64,000 nucleotides of DNA. It comes from JAGPCK01 sp964535575. GTDB taxonomy: Bacteria; Bacteroidota; Bacteroidia; UKL13-3. Within the stretch, counting starts at the first letter, position 1, and the number at the start of each line of letters is the position of its first letter. The DNA lies in the NCBI GenBank assembly GCA_964535575.1, contig CAZHTC010000003.1:1-64000 (forward strand). The letters run 5' to 3'. Below the pieces are notes generated by a model. It searched no databases and was not told where the DNA came from. It worked only from the letters and a program-made list of their open reading frames with translations. Shown here one piece after another: positions 1 through 9,732 of this stretch. The translations under genes and the position numbers were made by a program.

Positions 1-390
<390 letters not shown>

Positions 391-470
391 GCTTTTTTAA
401 TTTTTAAAATAATGCAATTATCAGATTCTTATATTTTCTTTCACATTATGTCAAAAAGAACTAAAGATCT

Positions 471-583
<113 letters not shown>

Positions 584-591
584 TTTTATTA

Positions 592-617
592 AACCCCTCC
601 CTAAGAGGGGTTTTTTT
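592..617 (+). terminator. rho-independent terminator of the rRNA operon
   Basis: The hairpin has an 8-bp stem, aacccctc/gaggggtt, with a 5-base loop, and runs into seven T. It lies 8 bases after the 5S gene. It also lies just past the stop codon of the minus-strand cytochrome b5-like gene, so it may serve both directions, though the minus-strand U-tract is weak. Confidence 0.9.
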
Positions 618-618
618 A

Positions 619-861
619 TTAAGTTTTGAGCACTCCTACAATCGGAAATTTTCCGAATACTAATTCCGAATGAGGGGCATCTTTCAGTTCCGATGTTAAG
701 TCCTGTCCTGCCCAATGTTCGTAATGTTTGCCATTTTTCCATAAACGGCTTTCCGTAACATTATAAATAATACCTTTAAAAGCAATCCAAATTTCAGGTT
801 TGTCTTGTCCGTTTCTTAGGGATAATTGATTGAGGGAAAACTCCTGGAGGTTATCAGACAT
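619..861 (-). CDS. cytochrome b5-like heme/steroid-binding domain protein
   Basis: A small protein of 80 residues formed by a single cytochrome b5-like fold. Visible family features are the 'KPEIWIAFKGIIYNVTES' strand region, the 'W..GKHYEHWAGQDLT' stretch where b5 proteins carry a heme-ligand His, and the 'DAPHSELVFGKFPIVG' end. Such stand-alone proteins are thought to bind heme or small hydrophobic ligands; the ligand here is unknown. An upstream ATG at 894 is possible. The ATG at 861 is preferred because it matches the family's start and overlaps the asd stop (ATGTCTGA, 8 bases), which implies translational coupling to asd. No functional link to asd is evident. Confidence 0.8.
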   Translation of the reverse strand: MSDNLQEFSLNQLSLRNGQDKPEIWIAFKGIIYNVTESRLWKNGKHYEHWAGQDLTSELKDAPHSELVFGKFPIVGVLKT

Positions 862-1849
862 TGATGATGTTATTTTGGAGAAGGTATTCAGCAATTTGAA
901 TAGCGTTTGTAGCTGCCCCTTTTCTTAGGTTGTCGGCCACAATCCACATGTTTACAGTATTGGGTTGTGACTCATCTATACGTACTCTTCCAACAAACAC
1001 TTCGTCTTTGTTATGACTATTCAGAGGCATTGGATAAATGGCATTAAATGGATTGTCCTGAAGGATAACTCCTTTGGTGGATGTTAGTGTTTTATTTATT
1101 TGCTCTAGTGCGATAGGCCTTTCAAACTCAATGTTTACGGATTCTGAATGTCCGCCTACCACAGGGATTCTCACGCAGGTAGATGTAATATTTATCGATT
1201 GATCATTGAGGATTTTTCTGGTTTCATTAACCATTTTCATTTCCTCTTTTGTGTAAAGATTATCAAGAAAAACATCTATTTGAGGGATACAATTTTTATC
1301 AATGGGGTAATTGTAGGCCATTTCGCCAGTTATACCCTTTCTTTCATTTTCCATTTGATTAACGGCCTTTACGCCTGTACCGGTAACTGATTGGTACGTT
1401 GAAACAACAATTCGTTTTATTTTGAATTTGGAATGCAAGGGTGCCAGCGCCATTACCATTTGTATGGTAGAACAATTTGGATTTGCTATAATGTGGTCTT
1501 TTGAGGTTAGTGTATTGCCGTTAATTTCCGGAACAATTAATTTTATGTCAACATTCATTCTAAAGGCTGAAGAATTATCAATGACATAAGCACCAGCAGC
1601 TGCAAATTTTGGTGCAAGTTCAAGTGATGTGCTTCCGCCTGCAGAGAACAATGCAATGGCTGGTTTTTGCACAATTGCATCATCGGCAGATACGATTTTT
1701 ACATCCTTTCCTTTAAAGCGAATACTTTTCCCAATTGATTTGTATGATGCAACAGGAATTAATTCGCTTGTAGGGAAATTCCTTTCCTCAAGTAATTTTA
1801 ACATCACCGAACCAACTAATCCGGTGGCACCAACAACAGCAACTTTCAT
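854..1849 (-). CDS. asd: aspartate-semialdehyde dehydrogenase
   Basis: This catalyses the NADPH-dependent reduction of aspartyl-4-phosphate to aspartate semialdehyde, the branch point to lysine/diaminopimelate, methionine and threonine. The protein is 331 aa, a normal length. It has the N-terminal NADP-binding motif 'GATGLVGSVML', 'SAGGSTS' at about 69-75, the catalytic cysteine in 'NPNCST' (Cys126), and 'VVGGHSESV' carrying the active-site His. A -7 element (TAACTTCG) lies 19 bases upstream of the ATG. The gene overlaps the downstream cytochrome b5-like gene by 8 bases. A plus-strand gene starts divergently 45 bases away. Confidence 0.97.
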   Translation of the reverse strand: MKVAVVGATGLVGSVMLKLLEERNFPTSELIPVASYKSIGKSIRFKGKDVKIVSADDAIVQKPAIALFSAGGSTSLELAPKFAAAGAYVIDNSSAFRMNVDIKLIVPEINGNTLTSKDHIIANPNCSTIQMVMALAPLHSKFKIKRIVVSTYQSVTGTGVKAVNQMENERKGITGEMAYNYPIDKNCIPQIDVFLDNLYTKEEMKMVNETRKILNDQSINITSTCVRIPVVGGHSESVNIEFERPIALEQINKTLTSTKGVILQDNPFNAIYPMPLNSHNKDEVFVGRVRIDESQPNTVNMWIVADNLRKGAATNAIQIAEYLLQNNIINV

Positions 1850-1868
1850 TATTTGTAATTTTTTTATG

Positions 1869-1876
1869 CGAAGTTA
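1869..1876 (-). promoter_or_regulatory. -7 promoter element upstream of asd
   Basis: TAACTTCG on the minus strand resembles the Bacteroidota -7 consensus TAnnTTTG with one T replaced by C. It lies 19 bases before the asd ATG. A similar TAACTTCG precedes panB in this window. Confidence 0.45.
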
Positions 1877-1894
1877 TTTTTTTCGCGGTAAATT

Positions 1895-4800
1895 ATGCCA
1901 GTGAAATTTAATATTCATTCAATATTTCTATGTGTTGCTATGCTGCTATTTGGGGATGTTTTTTCTCAGGTATCAGATGAGTTTACAGACGGAGATTTTT
2001 TATTAAACCCAATTTGGGTTGGCGATGTAGACTCCTTTCAGGTAGCGGCAGGAGAATTACGCAATAAAGGTAACGGTGCAGGAAACGGAAAATCTTCATT
2101 GGTTACGGCAAATGCAATCATTTCAAATGCCGAGTGGAGAATAAGAGTAAAATTCAATTTTAATCCAAGTACTTCAAATTTCTGCAGGTTTTACCTAACC
2201 AGCGACCAACAAGATTTGAAAGGCAATCTTTCCGGCTACTATGTGCAGTTGGGAGGAAGTACGGGATCTAATGATACTATTTCAGTTTATAGACAAAATG
2301 GGTCGGTACGTACCCGAATTATTGCAGGCAGGGCGGGAACAGTTGGGAAAACTCAAAATTGGGTAGATTTACGAATTGTCAGAGATTCTATAGGAACATG
2401 GTCGTTGTCTGTTGATACCGCTTTCACTGGCACTTTTAATTTAGAAGGGAGTGCGCTTGATTCTAACATAAAAAATTCAATTTATACCGGGGTTTATTGT
2501 CAATATACAAGCAGTAATGCTCAAGGTTTTTTCTTTGACAATTTTTATGCAGGCCCAATCCAAACAGATAGTATTGCTCCCGTTTTTGATTCTGTAGTTG
2601 TTTTAAATGCGAATAATATTGAGTGTTTTTTTAGTGAAAAGCTTGAACAGACAACAGCGGAAGACGTACAAAATTATATTGCAAATAAGGGATTGGGTTC
2701 TCCGGCAAGTGCCATTTTGCAGGCAGATAAAAAAAGTGTGCTGCTTTTATTCGCAACAGGTTTTCCAATAGGGCAAACTGTTCTTATAACGGCAGACGGG
2801 ATAAAAGATATTTCAGGAAATACCTCAGGTCAGCAAACGAAACCCTTTTTGTACTATCAGACACAGGCGAAAGATGTTGTCATAAACGAAGTATTTGCCG
2901 ACCCATCGCCACAGGTGGCGTTGCCCAATGCAGAGTTTGTTGAATTATTCAACCGGTCGAATATTCAGGTTAACTTATCAGGTTGGACCATTGGTGATGG
3001 AACAAGCATTGCATTACTTCCCGGGTTTGTATTAAAGCCTGATAGTTTTGTGATATTGTGTCCGACAGCAAATGTTAATGACTATTCACCTTTTGGAACC
3101 ACTATCGGATTATCCTCTTTCCCTTCATTAAACAATTCGGGAGATAATCTTGTATTGAAAAATTCATCATCGGTGATTATTGATGAGGTAGATTATTTAC
3201 TGAGTTGGTACAATGATGCTATAAAAGATGACGGAGGATGGAGCCTTGAGCTAATTAATCCGAATCACCCATGCTCCGGAGCTTTTAATTGGGCAACGTC
3301 TAATGATGTGCAAGGAGGCACCCCAGGAAAAAGAAACTCTGCTTATTCTTCCGTAGCCGATACTGTTCCACCGCAAATAAAAAAATATGAGGTAATAAAT
3401 TCAGCTTCGCTTTTAGTGCTGTTTGATGAACATATTGATACGATAGCTTCGTCAGGATTTTCTGTAACCATTACCAATGGAATTACCACTGTAGTTAAAA
3501 AACTATCAGGAGTTGAAAACGATTCACTCATACTTGCAGTTTCTCCTTCGTTTATTGCTGGAACAACATATCAGGTTTCCATATCAGGTATAAAAGATTG
3601 CTGGGGCAATTCATTAACCAACGGAGGATTTGTTTTTAAATACATTATTCCGGTAAGTGCCGTAAACTTTGGAGTTTTGATTGATGAAATTTATTCGGAT
3701 GAAAGCCCTTCTAACGGATTGCCTGCGGCTGAATACATCGAATTATACAATAATATGAACGGTGCGATAAACTTAGATGGATGGACTTTGAGTGACGGAA
3801 GTTCAATTGCCAAATTACCTAATGTTATTTTAGAGCCCGATAGTTTTGTTATTTTATGTTCATCGGCAAATACCATTTTATTTTCGGGATACTCCAATGT
3901 TTTAGGAGTAAGCGGGTTTCCTTCATTGGGAAACGATGGGGATTTACTGGTGCTAAGAGATCAATCGGGAATGGTTATTCATTCGGTAGAGTATTCGTCA
4001 ACCTGGTATCAGGACAATATTAAGAAAAATGGCGGATGGAGTTTGGAGATGCGTGATGTAAAGAATCCGTGTGGGGGAGTGGACAATTGGAGAGTATCTG
4101 TTGCAACAAAAGGAGGCACTCCGGGTAAAGTTAATTCGGTTAGGGCATCAAATCCTGATTTAATAAAACCTTCGTTGCTTCGGGCCTATCCTTTATCAGC
4201 AAAAGAGCTGGTATTGGTGTTGAGCGAACCCATTGATACCTTATCGGCATTATCATTACAGGGCTTTGTATCCGATAAACTTTCTCAGCCGGTTAAGGTT
4301 TCTTTTCCAATTCCATCAAACACAAGAGTTGTATTGACTTTTGCCGATACTATGAAGGTAAAAACTGTTTACCAAATAACGGTTGACAGTTTAAAGGATT
4401 GTTCGGGTAATCTTATTGATGCCGGAAAAAACAAAACGAGGTTTGGAATGTACGAGCAGCCGGATAGTTTAGATATTTTGATTAATGAAGTACTGTTTAA
4501 TCCGCTTACGGAAGGCTATGATTTTGTTGAGGTATATAACAAAAGCTCTAAAATTATAAACATGCATGATGTTTTTATTGCAAACGCTGATGCCAATAAT
4601 TCCATCAATGATTATTACCGAATTTTCAATGAGCCGGTTTTGCTTTTTCCATTGGAGTATATTGCTATTTGTGAAGATGAACTTAATGTGAAATCCAATT
4701 ACCGTCAGTATACATCAGAGAGCATAGTGCAAACACCTGCGATGCCCGGTTTTTCGGATAACGAGGGAGTAGTTGTACTTATAGATTCAACGGGAAAAAG

Positions 4801-5308
4801 ATACGATCAGTTTAATTATTCCTCCGACTACCATAATCCATTTGTTGATACCAAAGACGGAGTAAGTCTGGAGCGGATTGATTTTTTTGCGGCAACGCAA
4901 GATAAAAATAACTGGACTTCGGCCTCGGCAACGTCAGGTTTTGCCACACCCGGCTATCAAAATTCACAATATAATCAGTTGAAACAAACAGGATCTGTTT
5001 TTCAGTTGCTGAGTGAGTCATTCTCTCCTGACGGAGATGGTTTTGAAGATCAAATGTTACTTACCTATGTCACAGACTATCCGGGTTATTCCTGTTCTAT
5101 ACAAATTTTTAATGTGCAAGGCTATCTTATAAAGAAATTAACACAGAGTGAAGTTTTGGGAACTCAAGGGGTTATTAAGTGGGATGGCGATACTGAAAGT
5201 GGCAGTAAAGTTCAAACAGGAATTTATGTGTTGTATATTGAACTTGTAAATGCCAAAGGAGAACGAAAGGAGTTCAAGAAAACGATTGTGGCCGCAACAA
5301 AACTTTAG
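1895..5308 (+). CDS. secreted lamin-tail-domain protein with T9SS type B signal
   Basis: A large exported protein of 1137 aa. It has a signal peptide at residues 1-25 ending VFSQ, a ConA-like jelly-roll region (about 26-225), a first Ig-like segment, then lamin-tail domain (LTD) 1 (about 326-485), an Ig-like segment, LTD2 (about 590-748), another Ig-like segment and a third, more diverged LTD (about 859-1035). The end is a gliding-motility-type C-terminal domain with 'SFSPDGDGFED' and 'GIYVLYIELVNAKGE' (about 1038-1137), a type B T9SS sorting signal. LTD1 and LTD2 are close copies; both end in 'GGTPGK'. LTDs in secreted bacterial proteins are thought to bind DNA or cell-surface material; the substrate here is unknown. 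No catalytic motif was seen. Confidence 0.88.
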   Translation: MPVKFNIHSIFLCVAMLLFGDVFSQVSDEFTDGDFLLNPIWVGDVDSFQVAAGELRNKGNGAGNGKSSLVTANAIISNAEWRIRVKFNFNPSTSNFCRFYLTSDQQDLKGNLSGYYVQLGGSTGSNDTISVYRQNGSVRTRIIAGRAGTVGKTQNWVDLRIVRDSIGTWSLSVDTAFTGTFNLEGSALDSNIKNSIYTGVYCQYTSSNAQGFFFDNFYAGPIQTDSIAPVFDSVVVLNANNIECFFSEKLEQTTAEDVQNYIANKGLGSPASAILQADKKSVLLLFATGFPIGQTVLITADGIKDISGNTSGQQTKPFLYYQTQAKDVVINEVFADPSPQVALPNAEFVELFNRSNIQVNLSGWTIGDGTSIALLPGFVLKPDSFVILCPTANVNDYSPFGTTIGLSSFPSLNNSGDNLVLKNSSSVIIDEVDYLLSWYNDAIKDDGGWSLELINPNHPCSGAFNWATSNDVQGGTPGKRNSAYSSVADTVPPQIKKYEVINSASLLVLFDEHIDTIASSGFSVTITNGITTVVKKLSGVENDSLILAVSPSFIAGTTYQVSISGIKDCWGNSLTNGGFVFKYIIPVSAVNFGVLIDEIYSDESPSNGLPAAEYIELYNNMNGAINLDGWTLSDGSSIAKLPNVILEPDSFVILCSSANTILFSGYSNVLGVSGFPSLGNDGDLLVLRDQSGMVIHSVEYSSTWYQDNIKKNGGWSLEMRDVKNPCGGVDNWRVSVATKGGTPGKVNSVRASNPDLIKPSLLRAYPLSAKELVLVLSEPIDTLSALSLQGFVSDKLSQPVKVSFPIPSNTRVVLTFADTMKVKTVYQITVDSLKDCSGNLIDAGKNKTRFGMYEQPDSLDILINEVLFNPLTEGYDFVEVYNKSSKIINMHDVFIANADANNSINDYYRIFNEPVLLFPLEYIAICEDELNVKSNYRQYTSESIVQTPAMPGFSDNEGVVVLIDSTGKRYDQFNYSSDYHNPFVDTKDGVSLERIDFFAATQDKNNWTSASATSGFATPGYQNSQYNQLKQTGSVFQLLSESFSPDGDGFEDQMLLTYVTDYPGYSCSIQIFNVQGYLIKKLTQSEVLGTQGVIKWDGDTESGSKVQTGIYVLYIELVNAKGERKEFKKTIVAATKL

Positions 5309-5309
5309 C

Positions 5310-6329
5310 TTAATTTTCCTGAGAACAGATTGGTTTTTTGATTGTATTCTGTTCGCTTGAGGAACAGGTGCGGCACATAATAGACTTAAGAAAGCAAGAT
5401 GCTTTTTCACAAATATATTTATCGTTGAAGCAACCATGATTGGCCACAGGATCCGTATTTAACTCGTAACAAAATCCAAATTCTCTGAATTTTCTGGCTA
5501 AACTTTTCGACCCGTGTACAATGGGATAGGCTACCGGGAAATAGCAATTGTTAAAGCGGGCAATATAAAATGGAACTATCTCGTCTTTTTCGCCATGAAA
5601 CATCACCGTAGGTATATTGTCATCGGATGTAATATGCGTATCGGAGAATAACCCACCCCACATATTAATTACTCCTTTAATCGAGTATTTAGTCTTCAAA
5701 TCATTGGTAGATTTATCTACTGCACCAAATTTCATTTCCTGCTTTTCAAGTTTTTCATTTAGCTCCTGCTGGTTGCAGAATGCCGTGATAAGCGCATTGG
5801 CACCTCCGGCCGATGCACCTCCCAGAAAAATCCAAGCGGTATCAATTCCATATTCTGCTGCATGAGCTACAGTGAAACGCAGGGCTGCCCTTGCATCTTG
5901 GGTCGCCCTGTACACTGCATCCTTAAACAGTTCGATATTACCTGTGCAATCGCCACTTACTCCGGTATTCCAGCCCACCCTATAATCAATGGAAGCGGTA
6001 ACGTAACCTTTTTGAGCAAAGAGGATACACATATTATGCATTTTTTTTCTGTTGCCCACGCTATATCCCCCGGGAAACATAAACATGATGAACGGTTTTT
6101 TGCTGAGCTTGTCCTTTGTTGAGTCGGGGTAAAAGAAATCCATTTTCATAGTATCGGTTTCTCCCTTCCAGTTGCGTGCATAGCCATATACCACATCGGT
6201 GGTAGATTTTATCTCACCTGTTTTAAAACAGTCTTTCCCTGCAAAACGATTTTCAATGCAGTAATTTTTTTGCGCCACAGAAATGCTGCCTGAGAAAAAA
6301 AGAAGAAGGAAGCTAATGAATTGGTTCAT
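5310..6329 (-). CDS. secreted alpha/beta-hydrolase (esterase/lipase-like)
   Basis: An exported carboxylesterase-type hydrolase of 339 aa. The signal peptide is residues 1-19 ('FFSGSISVA'). 'MFPGGYSVG' near residue 84 matches the oxyanion-hole motif of this family. The nucleophile elbow 'GGASAGG' places Ser173. 'HGEKDEIVPF' carries the likely acid and 'VANHGCFN' the likely His. The many cysteines in the C-terminal 60 residues suggest disulfides. The substrate is not predictable. The gene converges with the lamin-tail gene, with one base between the stop codons. Confidence 0.85.
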   Translation of the reverse strand: MNQFISFLLLFFSGSISVAQKNYCIENRFAGKDCFKTGEIKSTTDVVYGYARNWKGETDTMKMDFFYPDSTKDKLSKKPFIMFMFPGGYSVGNRKKMHNMCILFAQKGYVTASIDYRVGWNTGVSGDCTGNIELFKDAVYRATQDARAALRFTVAHAAEYGIDTAWIFLGGASAGGANALITAFCNQQELNEKLEKQEMKFGAVDKSTNDLKTKYSIKGVINMWGGLFSDTHITSDDNIPTVMFHGEKDEIVPFYIARFNNCYFPVAYPIVHGSKSLARKFREFGFCYELNTDPVANHGCFNDKYICEKASCFLKSIMCRTCSSSEQNTIKKPICSQEN

Positions 6330-6378
6330 GGATTAGATGCTTTGTCAAAGCAACAAAAAAAAATGGAAACTACCAACC

Positions 6379-7764
6379 TTATGCTGATTGAGGCTGCACT
6401 ACCGGCACATTTGTTTCTTTTATTTTGCCATAACCCCCATGCACATTTTTAATGTTATGAAACCCGTTTGCTTTTAGAATGGAAGCGGCAATCATCGATC
6501 GGTAACCGCCTGCACAATGAACGTAATAAGTTTCTTCTTTGGAGAGACCGTCCATTTTTTGATGAATATCCTGAAGAGACACCGGCTCGGCACCTTCAAT
6601 ATGCCCGTTTTCAAATTCAGTTGGCTTTCTTACATCCAGCACATTTATCTGGTCGTGTTTGTAATCAAGGGCAAATTCTTCTGGGTCAACCGAAATAATC
6701 ATGTCATACCGTTTTCCTTCTTTGGCCCATGCTTCAAAACCTCCCTCAAGGTATCCGATTATATTATCAAAGCCTACGCGGCTAAGGCGCACAATTGATT
6801 CTTCTTCTTTGCCTTTTTCGGTCACCAGTAAAATAGGACGATTTAACTCAATAAGTGTTGCGGCCCAAATGGCATATTGACCATTTAACCCGAAATTGTA
6901 TGATTTTGGGATGAAACCTTTTTCAAATTCATCGGGAGAGCGGCTGTCAATTACCAAAGCGCCTTCGTGCCGATGTTCCGTAAATTCGGCAACCGATAAT
7001 TTTTTGAGTCCGTTGTTTATTACTTTTTCAATGGGTGTATATCCGTTTTTATTGAGTTTGGCATCTTTAAAAAAGTAAGCCGGTGCAGGTTGAATTCCAT
7101 CCGTAACTTTTTGAATAAATTCTTTTTCGTTCATTTCCTGCAAGGCATAATTCATTCGTTTTTGCTCCCCAATGGTCGAAAATGTTTCTTTCCCAATATT
7201 TTTTCCGCAGGCCGAACCCGGACCATGTCCCGGATAAAGAATAACCTCATCAGCCAGAGGTTTAAGTTTTGCGTTTAATGAATGATACATTTTTGAAGCA
7301 AGCTCTTCTTTGGTCATCACACCATCAAGCAGATCCGGACGGCCAACATCACCTACAAACAGCGTATCGCCAGTAAAAACCGCGTGATCTTTTTGCTGTT
7401 CATCTTTCAGAAGGTAACAGGTTGATTCAAGTGTATGCCCAGGGGTGTGCAGCACTTCAAAAGACACTTTACCCAATTTTATTATTTCACCGTCTTTTGC
7501 AATATGTACTTTCAGAGAAGTATTTGTTTCGGGTCCGTATACAATTACAGCTCCAGTTTTATCGGCCAGGTCAATATGGCCCGAAACAAAATCAGCGTGA
7601 AAATGTGTTTCAAAAACATATTTTATAGTTGCTCCGCGATCAGAAGCGAGTTTTAGGTAAGCATCATAATCCCGAAGCGGGTCAATAATTAAGGCTTCCC
7701 CTTCCGATTCTACATAATAAGCAGCTTGCGCCAGACAATTGGTGTAAAGTTGTTGGATATACAT
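6379..7764 (-). CDS. MBL-fold persulfide dioxygenase fused to two rhodanese domains
   Basis: A cytoplasmic sulfur-metabolism protein of 461 aa with the architecture of ETHE1/CstB-like persulfide dioxygenase-sulfurtransferases. The metallo-beta-lactamase domain (about 1-235) has 'THFHADF' (His54, His56, Asp58), 'HTPGHT', 'FTGDTLFVGDVGRPDL' and 'YPGHGPGSACGKNIG'. Rhodanese domain 1 (about 255-350) has no cysteine at the active-site loop ('LLVTEKGKEEES') and is probably non-catalytic. Rhodanese domain 2 (about 365-455) has the active-site loop 'HCAGGYRS'. The start at 7764 (MYIQQLY) is chosen because family members begin there; the longer frame to 7842 adds 26 residues without homology. The likely role is oxidation of low-molecular-weight persulfides or sulfide detoxification. 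Confidence 0.9.
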   Translation of the reverse strand: MYIQQLYTNCLAQAAYYVESEGEALIIDPLRDYDAYLKLASDRGATIKYVFETHFHADFVSGHIDLADKTGAVIVYGPETNTSLKVHIAKDGEIIKLGKVSFEVLHTPGHTLESTCYLLKDEQQKDHAVFTGDTLFVGDVGRPDLLDGVMTKEELASKMYHSLNAKLKPLADEVILYPGHGPGSACGKNIGKETFSTIGEQKRMNYALQEMNEKEFIQKVTDGIQPAPAYFFKDAKLNKNGYTPIEKVINNGLKKLSVAEFTEHRHEGALVIDSRSPDEFEKGFIPKSYNFGLNGQYAIWAATLIELNRPILLVTEKGKEEESIVRLSRVGFDNIIGYLEGGFEAWAKEGKRYDMIISVDPEEFALDYKHDQINVLDVRKPTEFENGHIEGAEPVSLQDIHQKMDGLSKEETYYVHCAGGYRSMIAASILKANGFHNIKNVHGGYGKIKETNVPVVQPQSA

Positions 7765-7810
7765 ACGGTGAATGTTAACTATGCGAAGTTCGCATTTATT
7801 TGTGAAAATA

Positions 7811-8500
7811 TCAGGTATTCCTTTTGGGAATTGTGCCCACAAAATCCTTCAGGTAGAATGGTTCGAAGTAGGCTGTGTTTTCAAAACGGCCTGCTTCATA
7901 AGCTTGCCACGACAATGCTCCCATATGGGCAGCCGATGGAAGAAATGTTTGGTTAATGGTTATATGAGAGAAGAGGCCGACAAATTGCAGCATTTTAAAG
8001 GCACCGCTTCCGGCAAAGTGAATGGTTTTGTGTTGATACTCTATAAAACTTTCCTCTGTCAATATCTCAGCTTTGGCATCCAAAAGTGTTTGCAGTTCGT
8101 AGTTCAGTATTTCGGTGTATACTTCCATCCGTCTTGCATCAATCATTGGGCATATAAGGTCAGCGGTACCAATCCAGTTTTGAGTTTTGTAACCCCAGGC
8201 CATCGAATGTAATGTAGGAACCGCAATAAGCGGAATTTTAAGTGCGTAACACAGCCCTTTAGCAGTTGAAACCCCTACCCGCAAGCCGGTGTACGATCCT
8301 GGCCCTTTGCTTACCGACACTGCGTGGAGTTGATTAAGCGTGAGTCCCGCCTGCAGCAAAGCCTCCTGAATTAGTATAGTTGTTGCTGAAGCATGCACAT
8401 TTTTCTCAAAGCGCTCGGCATTACCTATAAGCTTATCGCGATTAAACACCGCTATGGAGCAGGTTTCGCCCGAGGTTTCTATACAAAGAATTGCAACCAT
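7811..8500 (-). CDS. tsaB: tRNA threonylcarbamoyladenosine biosynthesis protein TsaB
   Basis: The non-catalytic ASKHA-fold partner of TsaD in formation of t6A37 in ANN-decoding tRNAs. The protein is 229 aa. It has 'ILCIETSGETCSIAV' at the N-terminus and the family signature 'SKGPGSYTGLRVG' near residue 70. The ATG at 8500 is preferred over an upstream GTG at 8506 because a TATTTTG -7 element ends 5 bases before it. It lies 46 bases upstream of the persulfide dioxygenase gene on the same strand and is divergent from a lipoprotein gene. Confidence 0.95.
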   Translation of the reverse strand: MVAILCIETSGETCSIAVFNRDKLIGNAERFEKNVHASATTILIQEALLQAGLTLNQLHAVSVSKGPGSYTGLRVGVSTAKGLCYALKIPLIAVPTLHSMAWGYKTQNWIGTADLICPMIDARRMEVYTEILNYELQTLLDAKAEILTEESFIEYQHKTIHFAGSGAFKMLQFVGLFSHITINQTFLPSAAHMGALSWQAYEAGRFENTAYFEPFYLKDFVGTIPKRNT

Positions 8501-8505
8501 CGTCA

Positions 8506-8512
8506 CAAAATA
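8506..8512 (-). promoter_or_regulatory. -7 promoter element of tsaB, 5 bases from the start codon
   Basis: TATTTTG on the minus strand, a one-T-short match to TAnnTTTG, is followed by TGACG and then the ATG of tsaB. With the usual Bacteroidota spacing the transcript would begin at or next to the start codon. Confidence 0.45.
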
Positions 8513-8567
8513 AAGTCAATTGCAGCAACATCACAATAAATTCCCGAAATTGCTGTTTATTCATCTC

Positions 8568-9731
8568 ATGCATAATCGTATCATTTTATTCTTTTTGTTG
8601 ATTGGGACTTTAAGCGCCTGCAAACGCGATAAGGCATCGAATGCAGTTAATCCAAGTCCGTTGCTTTACGAATTAATTTATAATCGCAGCGGAAATGAGT
8701 TTCCTGCAAGTGCCTTGGTTGTGGATGATTCGGTTTATGCAATTGCCTCCTTTAGCGATGCAGCTTTTGCCAAAACCGATATTGCCTTATGTAAATTTCC
8801 ATCATCGGGCGAGGGAATGGTTTCAAAACAAATCGGATTGACTGCTACCACTAACAATTCAGGTCGCCTGATTTACTTAGCTGATAAACGGTTTATGATT
8901 TTGGGTGCAACAGGAAATGGTAGTACAAACGGCATGGTATTGTTTACCGACCGTAATGGTACATTTCAAAGCGGATACAATTTTGACAACGGAGGCGATG
9001 AATCATTTGCAGACGGAATACAAATGAGTGACGGCTCTTTTTTATTAGCCGGAACATCAAACGGGGCCGGGCACGGATTGCGCGATATGTTTCTGGTAAA
9101 AATGAGTGCAACGGGTTCATTGGTCTGGAAAAAATCAATGGGAACCCCGGGAAATGACGGAGTCACACAACTACTAAAAACAAGTGACGGAATTCTTTTA
9201 TACGGATACTCTGATGGAGTGGGGGCGGGAGACAGGGATTTGTTATTGATTAAATTAAATACCAATGGAGATTCGCTATGGAGCAGAACTTATGGAGGTT
9301 CGGGCTACGAGCAATCGGGAGGCATTACTGAAACCAATGATGGCAACTATTTGCTTTGCGGCCATAGTACCAGTTTTGGCGACCCTATGCATGATGCCTA
9401 TCTGGTGAAGATAAATCCAGCCGGAGATGAGATATGGCATAAAACCTATGGAGGAGGTGATCATGACGGAGCTGATGGTATTGTAAAGCTCTCTAATGGG
9501 AACTTTGCCATGATTGGTTACAGCCGGATTGTGGGATTAACTGATGAGGAACTTTATTATGTGGAAGTATTACAGGATGGAACTCTTAAACGCGAACTCA
9601 GGTACGGTTATGCTTCCAACGAACGTGGGGTTGCCATTGCTGAAGTGATTAATGGAATTTTACTTATAGGATACTCAGCTCCGCTCAGTAATCAAAGCAG
9701 CGAAATATACGTAGTAAAAATAATGAAGTAA
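8568..9731 (+). CDS. lipoprotein with beta-propeller-like tandem repeats
   Basis: An outer-surface or periplasmic lipoprotein of about 387 aa. The start at ATG 8568 gives a clean lipoprotein signal peptide 'MHNRIILFFLLIGTLSAC' with the lipobox Cys at residue 18. The body is a series of roughly 50-residue repeats of the form 'GG..D.......DGN..L.G.S...G..D.....K....G...W...YGG', best seen at 'YGGSGYEQSGGITETNDGN' and 'YGGGDHDGADGIVKLSNGN'. This suggests a beta-propeller. The N-terminal half of the large protein at 39207 carries the same repeat type. There is no catalytic motif and the function is unknown. Its stop is one base from that of the convergent TauE/SafE gene. Confidence 0.78.
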   Translation: MHNRIILFFLLIGTLSACKRDKASNAVNPSPLLYELIYNRSGNEFPASALVVDDSVYAIASFSDAAFAKTDIALCKFPSSGEGMVSKQIGLTATTNNSGRLIYLADKRFMILGATGNGSTNGMVLFTDRNGTFQSGYNFDNGGDESFADGIQMSDGSFLLAGTSNGAGHGLRDMFLVKMSATGSLVWKKSMGTPGNDGVTQLLKTSDGILLYGYSDGVGAGDRDLLLIKLNTNGDSLWSRTYGGSGYEQSGGITETNDGNYLLCGHSTSFGDPMHDAYLVKINPAGDEIWHKTYGGGDHDGADGIVKLSNGNFAMIGYSRIVGLTDEELYYVEVLQDGTLKRELRYGYASNERGVAIAEVINGILLIGYSAPLSNQSSEIYVVKIMK

Positions 9732-9732
9732 G

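Noticed and set aside
7781..7795. Palindrome atgcgaagttcgcat upstream of the persulfide dioxygenase
   Set aside because: It may be an operator, but the same AACTTCGCAT half occurs upstream of asd as part of a -7-like element, so the symmetry may be coincidence.
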